From Candidatus Woesebacteria bacterium (GTDB taxonomy: Bacteria > Patescibacteriota > Microgenomatia > UBA1400 > MFAQ01): 11,129 bases of DNA. The notes beneath the pieces were generated by a model. The model did no database searches. It had not been told where the DNA came from and saw only the letters and a program-made list of their open reading frames with translations. Positions within the stretch are counted from its first letter, which is position 1. The number at the start of each line of letters is the position of its first letter. Made by a program: the position numbers and the translations under genes. Positions 6,775-11,129 of the stretch are shown here, piece after piece. The stretch lies in assembly GCA_020052895.1 (NCBI GenBank), contig JAGVOE010000033.1:1-11129 (forward strand), given 5' to 3'.

Positions 6775-7101
6775 ATGGCCATCCTCTTCTACGACCACCT
6801 TATCACCAAGACCGAGATAGACAATTTCATCACTCTTTCCGAAGAGGCCGAAAATCAAAAGGGTAAGGTCACTCAGCTGATTGATGATATTATTTTTCAA
6901 GGTATTCTGAGTTTTATTCTCGAGCATTTGGAAGATCGTCACCATCACACTTTTCTAACTCAGGTCCACGAGCGCCCTTACGATCCGGAAATTATCAGCT
7001 ATCTTCGAGATCACGTTGGTCCGAATATCGAAGACGATCTTCGCTCCGAAGCCGATAAACTAATCAAAATGATTCTTAAAGATCTTCAATCCGAAGTTTA
7101 A
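6775..7101 (+). CDS. Small acidic, helical protein of unknown function
   Basis: This 108-residue protein is not recognised. It is predicted to be almost wholly alpha-helical, with a core of hydrophobic helices (QLIDDIIFQGILSFILEHLE) and a His cluster, EDRHHH, near residues 53-58. It has no signal peptide, no Cys and no evident catalytic motif. The C-terminal half, YDPEIISYLRDHVGPNIEDD then a Lys/Leu-rich helix, looks like a compact helical bundle. It lies downstream of the gltX gene pair on the same strand, preceded by a tandem repeat rather than a normal ribosome site. The reading frame is supported by protein-like composition, but no function is inferred. Confidence 0.7.
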   Translation: MAILFYDHLITKTEIDNFITLSEEAENQKGKVTQLIDDIIFQGILSFILEHLEDRHHHTFLTQVHERPYDPEIISYLRDHVGPNIEDDLRSEADKLIKMILKDLQSEV

Positions 7102-7149
7102 TATCCTCGTCATTGCGATCCCTCACTTTCATTTTTCTTCTCTAAGTGT

Positions 7150-7155
7150 TACTCT
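7150..7155 (+). promoter_or_regulatory. -10 box TACTCT of the zinc-ribbon gene
   Basis: TACTCT is followed by AAAAGA and then ATG 7162, a gap of exactly 6 nt as at relA and gltX. No Shine-Dalgarno is present. The hexamer matches only the TAnnnT core, so the call leans on the conserved spacing. Confidence 0.45.
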
Positions 7156-7161
7156 AAAAGA

Positions 7162-7689
7162 ATGAAAGACGAAAAATGTCCCAAATGTCAGGCCCCGCTA
7201 GGAGAGATTATCGAAACAGCTACCGGTCGCCAGCTTCAGCACTGTACCGCCGGCTCCTGGAACAAGGAAACCAAAAAGTCCGAGGGCTGTGACTACGTTA
7301 AGTGGCTAGAGGTAGAGCCTCAAACCCTTGACGAAAAATGCCCCAAATGTGGCTCCCCTCTAGTGTTACAAGTTACTCGTTTCGGTAAAAAAATGAAGAA
7401 GTGTAGTACCAACGTCTGGAACAAGGAAATCAAATCTTCCGAAGGTTGCGACTACATTGAGTGGATCAACGGCACCACCGAAAAGATCGACGAAAAATGC
7501 CCCAAGTGTGGCGAGCCTTTGGTATTATTTACCACAGCCAACGGTAAAAAGCTCAAAAAATGTTCCACCTCTGGCTGGGATCGAGACGCCAAAAAAGCCA
7601 CCGGCTGTGACTACGTCCAGTGGTTGAAAGGAAACTTTAATCCTCCGGCCAACGGCGAGGAATTTCTTCCTCCGGAAGATATTTTCTAA
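7162..7689 (+). CDS. Triple zinc-ribbon protein (topoisomerase I C-terminal zinc-finger-like)
   Basis: The 175-residue protein is almost entirely three tandem copies of a 53-54-residue module starting at about residues 4, 58 and 111. Each module has CPKC (Cys 6/9, 60/63, 113/116), a PL turn, a basic strand ending in a third Cys (28, 81, 134), a W(N/D)(K/R) segment, and a GCDY(V/I)xW end with the fourth Cys (43, 96, 149). All twelve Cys are in place, so three Zn sites are predicted. The first half of each module matches the C4 zinc ribbons at the C-terminus of bacterial topoisomerase I, which bind single-stranded DNA; the WN...GCDYVxW end is not the usual one. There is no catalytic domain. Nucleic-acid binding is a fair inference and partners are unknown. 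The next gene begins 7 nt after its stop, probably in the same transcript. Confidence 0.85.
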   Translation: MKDEKCPKCQAPLGEIIETATGRQLQHCTAGSWNKETKKSEGCDYVKWLEVEPQTLDEKCPKCGSPLVLQVTRFGKKMKKCSTNVWNKEIKSSEGCDYIEWINGTTEKIDEKCPKCGEPLVLFTTANGKKLKKCSTSGWDRDAKKATGCDYVQWLKGNFNPPANGEEFLPPEDIF

Positions 7690-7696
7690 TTCCTTA

Positions 7697-8149
7697 ATGA
7701 CTCCCAAAAACTCCACCACTCTCGAAAGAGTATCTCAAAAGATGACCAATGCTATCGGCACTACCGACTCTCTGGTGGTGCACACCGTTCTCTTTGTTGG
7801 TATTTTTACCTTAGGCTTTTTGGGAGTCAGTGTCGATCAGATTTTGTTGGTCCTGACCACCATTGTTTCTCTGGAAGCTATTTATTTGGCTATTTTTATC
7901 CAAATGACGGTCAATCGTACTACCGCCAGTCTGGCCAGTGTTGAGGAGGATATCGATGATATTCAAGAAGACGTTGACGACATTCAGGAAGATGTCGACA
8001 GTCTGGAATCCAACATCAAAGAAATTTCCGATGACTACATCGACGACTCGGACGAAGTCCAGGTAGTTCAAGCCTTAAAAAGCATCGAAACCAGTCTTAA
8101 GGATCTTCAGAAAGATATTCAAGTTCTCAAAAAGAAAGGCTTACTTTAG
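7697..8149 (+). CDS. Two-TM protein with acidic coiled coil (DUF1003-like membrane part)
   Basis: This 150-residue protein has two hydrophobic segments (about 26-43 and 48-70), followed by a long acidic coiled coil (about 79-146). The stretch from KMTNAIGTTDSL through LEAIYLAIFIQMTVNR resembles the DUF1003 family, where a helix hairpin is followed by a conserved NR. This is a by-eye match and the family has no settled function. The coiled coil includes a repeated 7-residue unit, DDIQEDV, with matching 21-nt repeats in the DNA at about 7950-8010. The gene starts 7 nt after the zinc-ribbon gene. A degenerate TCTAAT (7685-7690) overlapping that gene's stop lies 6 nt from the ATG, so an internal leaderless start is possible. 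Its end overlaps the convergent GIY-YIG gene by 9 nt. Confidence 0.8.
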   Translation: MTPKNSTTLERVSQKMTNAIGTTDSLVVHTVLFVGIFTLGFLGVSVDQILLVLTTIVSLEAIYLAIFIQMTVNRTTASLASVEEDIDDIQEDVDDIQEDVDSLESNIKEISDDYIDDSDEVQVVQALKSIETSLKDLQKDIQVLKKKGLL

Positions 8150-8401
8150 TTCCCCGGCCACCAGTTTCTCCTTTTTCTTTTTTGGCCAGCTCCTAAGCTC
8201 CCTTTCTCTTTTCATCGCTTCGCCTCTAGTTGGTTGTTCTTCAGAGTAGACCAGTTCTGCTTTTTGGAAACAGCGTATATATCTAGCCGATCTCACCCCT
8301 TTACCTTGGTGTTCTTTAAGTCTCCGTTCTAGGTTATTGGTCTGCCCAATGTACAAAGTATTTAAGGAAGTTCTCAGAATATATACGAAAAAAGTCATCA
8401 T
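8141..8401 (-). CDS. GIY-YIG domain protein of the UPF0213/YhbQ type
   Basis: The 86-residue protein is a single GIY-YIG nuclease domain. The signature is visible as FVYILR followed by TLYIGQTNNLERRLKEH, covering the two Tyr/Gly strands and the catalytic-type Arg of the LERR helix. Further on, LVYSEEQPTRGEAMKRERE carries the Glu expected to bind the metal ion. Length and order match the stand-alone UPF0213 proteins, whose role (suggested DNA repair or recombination) is not firmly known; it is not a homing endonuclease, as it has no DNA-binding extension. Two Met codons open the frame (8401 and 8398). A TAGAAT box at 8413-8418 overlaps the stop of the upstream metallopeptidase gene, which ends 14 nt before, so both its own promoter and read-through are possible. 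Confidence 0.88.
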   Translation of the reverse strand: MMTFFVYILRTSLNTLYIGQTNNLERRLKEHQGKGVRSARYIRCFQKAELVYSEEQPTRGEAMKRERELRSWPKKKKEKLVAGELK

Positions 8402-8415
8402 GATTACTCATCATT

Positions 8416-9096
8416 CTAGCACTTGAACATTTCCAAAATCACCTCGGAAAAAAATGTCTCGACAATAAAATGTTTGACGTCAAGGTCGACTCTTCCGGGA
8501 ATTTCCGGCAAGAGATACTCTTTAGTGATTTGTCTATTAAATACCCAAGAGGAAATCGATCCATTGTCGGGGTGGCCGGTGGGGAAGGCCAGCTTGTTGT
8601 AGCCGTCGGTAAATAGGTAGCCCAGGTCCGGGTCGTCCGGATCGTCAACCCCGTTAAGTAAGCAAATTCCTTGAGACTTTAGCCTTTGATTGTGTTTCAT
8701 GACCAGCTCATTTGGTCTGTCGTGGTAGGCGATGTCATAGACGTAGTACTGATTTTGCGTCGGATCTTCATGAAAGGACACAAACAGATCAAACCGACCG
8801 TCTTGAATAATCTTCAGGTTCTGCTCTACTTCCGGGTCGCCGGAGTCTGAGAAAAAACTACGGTTCATATCATGACCTAGACCGTTGGCTCTGGTCTTTT
8901 TGGCTACAGCCGATGGAGAAACAATCGGTACAAAAATAAACGGCGGCAGTACATCTCGATACTTCCGCATCGCTTTTAAGACACATTCAGTCACTTCGTA
9001 CTCATCTCCATGAGTTCCGGCTTGGATCAATAGCCTAGGCTTATCACCGGAAACAAAATAACTAAGCCCCGAGTTCTTTACCTGCACTTTACGCAT
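8416..9096 (-). CDS. M14-like zinc metallohydrolase (AstE/aspartoacylase type)
   Basis: This 226-residue protein fits the succinylglutamate desuccinylase/aspartoacylase branch of the M14 zinc carboxypeptidase fold, which hydrolyses small amide or peptide bonds. Visible zinc ligands are His29 and Glu32 in GTHGDE, with a third, His109, in LFVSFHED. A GLGHDMNRSF segment (72-81) gives the Asn-Arg pair that holds the substrate carboxylate. A candidate catalytic Glu is Glu198 in LLPEIPGR, though Glu213 in IVETFF is an alternative. There is no signal peptide, so it acts in the cytoplasm. It is shorter than typical AstE/AspA proteins (~300), lacking the C-terminal barrel. The substrate is unknown; there are no arginine-catabolism genes nearby. 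The start is supported by TAAAAT placed 6 nt upstream. Confidence 0.82.
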   Translation of the reverse strand: MRKVQVKNSGLSYFVSGDKPRLLIQAGTHGDEYEVTECVLKAMRKYRDVLPPFIFVPIVSPSAVAKKTRANGLGHDMNRSFFSDSGDPEVEQNLKIIQDGRFDLFVSFHEDPTQNQYYVYDIAYHDRPNELVMKHNQRLKSQGICLLNGVDDPDDPDLGYLFTDGYNKLAFPTGHPDNGSISSWVFNRQITKEYLLPEIPGRVDLDVKHFIVETFFSEVILEMFKC

Positions 9097-9102
9097 GTCA
9101 GT

Positions 9103-9108
9103 ATTTTA
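9103..9108 (-). promoter_or_regulatory. -10 box TAAAAT of the metallohydrolase gene
   Basis: On the minus strand TAAAAT is followed by ACTGAC and then the ATG at 9096-9094. The 6-nt gap predicts a leaderless transcript. The box lies just beyond the terminator of the upstream CBS gene, so this promoter should serve the metallohydrolase and perhaps the GIY-YIG gene. Confidence 0.6.
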
Positions 9109-9120
9109 TCAGTCTTAAGG

Positions 9121-9149
9121 GACAAAAAACCAGCCGTTAAACGGCTGGT
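9121..9149 (-). terminator. Rho-independent terminator of the CBS gene
   Basis: On the minus strand ACCAGCCG (9149-9142) pairs with CGGCTGGT (9136-9129) around a TTTAA loop (9141-9137), immediately followed by a run of six T (9129-9124). It starts 9 nt after the CBS stop codon. A GC-rich stem with a T tract is the classic intrinsic terminator, and it is the only clear one in the window. Confidence 0.92.
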
Positions 9150-9158
9150 AGTAACAAA

Positions 9159-9602
9159 TTATCTGGGGTTCATAAAGTACTCGCCAAGATGCTCGGCCAG
9201 CAGTGTCTGATCTCTCAGGATAACGTTGAGGACGTCGCGTAGGGAGACTATCCCTACTAGCTTTCCCTTTTCCAGAACTGGGATATGGCGCGCATTCATC
9301 CCCTTCATTAAGTTGAGGCAGTCCATGACATCTGTAAAAGGGGAGACAAACTCTGGATTGAACGTCATGTACTGAGCCACAGTAGCCTCATCAAGATTGA
9401 CTCCTTCTGCCAGCACTCTATAGGTCAGATCCCGTTCACTAATAATTCCTACCAGGGTTTTACCGTCCATCACTGGCAGGGCTCCAATATTATGCTTTCG
9501 TAGTAGCTGGGCGGCCTCCCGCACGGTCTTCCCTTGTTCAATGGTATAAACCGCCACTTCCCCCTCCCCCGTCTTTCTCAGTAGTTCTGAAACTCTGGAC
9601 AT
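9159..9602 (-). CDS. Tandem CBS-domain protein
   Basis: The 147-residue protein is essentially one Bateman module, two CBS domains in tandem, which usually bind adenine nucleotides and report energy or ligand state. Domain 1 spans about 12-67 and ends in LVGIISERDL; domain 2 spans about 80-135 and ends in LVGIVSLRDVL. No enzyme or transporter domain is attached, so it is either a free regulator or a nucleotide sensor whose partner is unknown. I place the start at ATG 9602 (MSRVSELL), because AGGAG (9613-9609) lies 6 nt upstream, a good Shine-Dalgarno. An in-frame ATG at 9635 would add 11 unlikely residues inside the leader. It has its own promoter and terminator, so it is a single-gene unit. 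Confidence 0.92.
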   Translation of the reverse strand: MSRVSELLRKTGEGEVAVYTIEQGKTVREAAQLLRKHNIGALPVMDGKTLVGIISERDLTYRVLAEGVNLDEATVAQYMTFNPEFVSPFTDVMDCLNLMKGMNARHIPVLEKGKLVGIVSLRDVLNVILRDQTLLAEHLGEYFMNPR

Positions 9603-9646
9603 AGCCTTCTCCTTTTTTCGAGTGATAAAGTACAAGCCCTATTATA
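9603..9646 (-). promoter_or_regulatory. Promoter, leader and Shine-Dalgarno of the CBS gene
   Basis: TATAAT (9646-9641) is a perfect -10 box. Transcription should start near 9633, leaving a leader of about 30 nt with AGGAG (9613-9609) 6 nt before the ATG. No good -35 is seen. This is the one gene in the window with an ordinary leadered ribosome site. Confidence 0.75.
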
Positions 9647-9698
9647 CCCCAGAGCCATTTATTTTGATATAGAGCACCTTTTGGGGGGAGCCAGCCGT

Positions 9699-10046
9699 CT
9701 AATCGAAAATTGACTTGGATGGTAAGTATTTGTTCTTCCAGATAATCAATCTATCTATGATCATCAGTACCCCAAAAGAAATCAGTGAGTTTGCCAAAGA
9801 GTTCCGGTAGACCCCCACTTCGCTCGTCTCCTTTAGACGGTGTAAATAAGAGAGGATAAACCCAGAGATAAAAAAGAAACCAGAAGCAAACGATAACCAC
9901 AGACTAGTTCCTCCTGTAATAAATACAAATAAGTTTGGGAAAAGGCGGATGTGATTTATAACAATGGCAAAAAGAAAATAACCCCTGAGAACGTCAACTA
10001 CAGTGAGTCTAGTAGATTTTTCTGGGTTACTATTTTCCCAGTTCAT
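9699..10046 (-). pseudogene. N-terminal fragment of an integral-membrane acyltransferase (OpgC/acyltransferase-3 like)
   Basis: The 115-residue frame resembles the first third of multi-TM acyltransferases of the OpgC/acyltransferase-3 group, which transfer acyl groups to glycans or other acceptors. Seen: TRLTVVDVLRGYFLF (the R...D...RG opening), INHIRLFPNLF with His32, and GGTSLWLSFASGFFFISGFIL, giving about three to four membrane helices. Family members have around 350-400 residues and ten helices; here the frame stops with TAG at 9701-9699 and the following bases hold the CBS promoter. A +1 frame reads on only ~15 codons and is not membrane-like, so a simple frameshift does not restore the gene. 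It starts inside the end of the upstream gene (17-nt overlap) with no Shine-Dalgarno. I call it truncated and probably non-functional as an enzyme; a small membrane protein retained for another use is possible. Confidence 0.6.
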
Positions 10047-10932
10047 CCAAGATATTTCTTCTAGCTTGTATGGCTTGTTCGATGTTTGTCTTTATGTCTC
10101 CCTGGAACCACCTTTGCTGATACTTGCCGGTAGAAGGCAGTTCAGGAGGATCTATCTGATGAAATCCAGATAGGTTCTCTTGGTCATCTATTTTCATAGA
10201 CCCTAACTGAAATTCCACAATTCCTTCGTTCATTTCTTGCCAAGATAGAGATATGGTTATTTTCATCGCCTTTACACGGTCTTTTCTTTTGTTCGGAATG
10301 GCGGCATAGAAGGCATTTTCTTCCTTAAAGCGGTTACTAAAAAGAGAGTACTGAGGAAATTCATCTAGAAAAACTTTTGCTTCTGCCTCGGCAATTTTTA
10401 TTTCCAATTCAGCAAACTTTCTCTTTCTTTCTAGTTCGCTAATAAGAGAGACATGTAAATATTTGAAGTAGCCCAGGCTTTCTGCCTCTTGAAAAACTTT
10501 TGTCACCAGAGCATAGCCCCCTTCTCGCATAATTGTTTTTTGAACCCTCCCTTTTTCCTTCGAATCTTCCATTTGTTCAACTTTCTCAGCCAATAGGGGA
10601 TCTCCTCCATTTGTAACAAACCACTTTAAAAAATCTTCCGAGAGGATATTATATTCCAAACCCCCAATTTCCGATGGCTCTTTTAGTCGAACTCCAAGAT
10701 ATACTTCTTCAAGCTCTCCGTAATGAAAGTCTCTTGAACAAAGTATTATTTCAACCGGAGGAAGCCCACTTGCCCCGTCAGTAGTAATATCTCTTGAGTA
10801 TTCTCTTTCTCGGCTATGGCGACTTTTGGGATCTAGAACCAAATCCAAAGCTCTAGCCATTTCGATTGGAGAGTTAATTTTTTGAAAGGCCTCTTTACCT
10901 TCTGGATAAGGGTTCTCTCGTGTTTCGTTCAT
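10030..10932 (-). CDS. Unrecognised 300-residue soluble protein
   Basis: I do not recognise a family. The protein is charged, with no signal peptide or membrane segment. The N-terminal half mixes strands and helices (LPPVEIILCSRDFHYGELEEVYLGVRL). The middle has an alanine/glutamate-rich helix likely to form a coiled coil (ELERKRKFAELEIKIAEAEA, about 166-185). The C-terminal part has strand-rich segments (VKAMKITISLSWQEMNEGIV), then SGFHQIDPPELPSTGKYQQR. Its coding bases seem more A-rich than those of the left-hand genes, and with the neighbouring acyltransferase fragment this fits an accessory island. Start at ATG 10932: TATAAT lies 8 nt upstream on the minus strand, again without a Shine-Dalgarno. 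The acyltransferase fragment overlaps its end by 17 nt, so the two are probably one transcript. Confidence 0.72.
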   Translation of the reverse strand: MNETRENPYPEGKEAFQKINSPIEMARALDLVLDPKSRHSREREYSRDITTDGASGLPPVEIILCSRDFHYGELEEVYLGVRLKEPSEIGGLEYNILSEDFLKWFVTNGGDPLLAEKVEQMEDSKEKGRVQKTIMREGGYALVTKVFQEAESLGYFKYLHVSLISELERKRKFAELEIKIAEAEAKVFLDEFPQYSLFSNRFKEENAFYAAIPNKRKDRVKAMKITISLSWQEMNEGIVEFQLGSMKIDDQENLSGFHQIDPPELPSTGKYQQRWFQGDIKTNIEQAIQARRNILDELGK

Positions 10933-11062
10933 TATTGCCCATTATACTTCAACCAAATCCACCAAACCCCAATGGTTTGTCTCTGGCGCAGCAGAAAACC
11001 ACTTAATTTGTGGAAGCAAAGTAAAAGATGTACATCTCAAATGGTCAGGATATAATTACCAA
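10933..11062. promoter_or_regulatory. Divergent promoter region with stop-free extension
   Basis: On the minus strand TATAAT (10946-10941) drives the 300-residue gene. Overlapping it on the plus strand is TATACT (10943-10948). Further right, TATAAT (11051-11056) lies 6 nt before the plus-strand ATG at 11063, with TGTACA (11029-11034) as a possible -35 at a 16-bp spacing. The plus frame of that gene stays open upstream to a TAA at 10907-10909, but contains no ATG, GTG or TTG before 11063. Confidence 0.55.
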
Positions 11063-11129
11063 ATGGATTGGACCGAACACTATACCAAAACTGCAGAGAA
11101 CTTTTCCCTTCAGATGAATTTTATCCATA
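11063..11129 (+). CDS. Start of a plus-strand gene cut by the window edge
   Basis: Only the first 22 codons are visible, beginning MDWTEHYTKTAENFS and reaching NFIH at the edge. The start is chosen because a perfect TATAAT precedes it by exactly 6 nt, the spacing seen at relA, gltX, cca and the metallohydrolase. Too little is present to name a family. The frame is also open for about 51 codons upstream, with protein-like composition (KPQWFVSGAAENHLICGSK), so the true N-terminus might lie earlier with a non-standard start, or the upstream part may be an eroded piece of an ancestor. Confidence 0.5.
   Translation, partial: MDWTEHYTKTAENFSLQMNFIH

Noticed and set aside
7104..7122. Sequence CGTCATTGCGATCCCTC resembling a second dispersed palindromic repeat
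   Set aside because: No matching stem can be folded within it, so at best it is a collapsed remnant. One short likeness is not enough for a repeat call.
7811..8071. Minus-strand 86-codon frame opposite the coiled-coil gene
   Set aside because: It is a shadow of the DDIQEDV repeats; the plus frame has TM helices and a plausible start.
8141..8401. GIY-YIG gene as a homing endonuclease or mobile element
   Set aside because: It has no DNA-binding extension, no intron or intein around it, and its length and layout match the stand-alone UPF0213 type.
8141..11129. A defence, toxin-antitoxin or phage system in the accessory right half
   Set aside because: No nuclease-helicase pair, reverse transcriptase, toxin fold, integrase or CRISPR repeat could be seen; the gene set does not form a recognisable system.

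Overview
The window looks like a piece of chromosome from a small-genome, ultra-compact bacterium, most probably a member of the Patescibacteria (Candidate Phyla Radiation). The inference rests on several things: very short gene spacing, tiny divergent intergenic regions (34 bp and 25 bp), many small proteins without recognisable family, a shortened RelA/SpoT enzyme, and a run of genes that begin directly behind a -10 box. No taxonomic marker settles the lineage. The code reads as standard. None of the 13 complete genes ends in TGA (7 end in TAG, 6 in TAA).

Layout. Positions 1-857 (minus) hold the 5' part of a CCA-adding/poly(A)-polymerase type nucleotidyltransferase that runs off the left edge. 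It carries an in-frame palindromic repeat insertion and an Asn in place of the first catalytic Asp. Divergent from it, on the plus strand, are a RelA/SpoT-type (p)ppGpp enzyme (892-2379) and a D-alanyl-D-alanine carboxypeptidase (2399-3301). A convergent membrane-anchored unknown protein (3305-4387, minus) shares a 25-bp divergent promoter region with gltX, glutamyl-tRNA synthetase (4413-5846). gltX overlaps a membrane-anchored protein (5836-6714), which is followed by a 14-bp tandem repeat and a small acidic protein (6775-7101). Next come a triple zinc-ribbon protein (7162-7689) and a two-TM coiled-coil protein (7697-8149).

From about 8141 to 10932 all genes are on the minus strand: a GIY-YIG protein of the UPF0213 type, an M14/AstE-AspA-like metallopeptidase, a two-CBS-domain protein with its own terminator, a truncated integral-membrane acyltransferase, and an unrecognised 300-residue protein. 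At the right edge a plus-strand gene begins at 11063 behind a perfect TATAAT.

The left half is housekeeping: tRNA 3' end maturation, stringent response, peptidoglycan trimming and tRNA charging. The right half is accessory or poorly characterised. I see no CRISPR array, transposase, rRNA or tRNA gene, and no recognisable defence or secondary-metabolite system. The most general signal is regulatory: six gene starts have a -10-like hexamer exactly 6 nt upstream of ATG/GTG with no Shine-Dalgarno, which predicts leaderless mRNAs. The CBS gene is the clear exception, with a ~30-nt leader and a strong Shine-Dalgarno.
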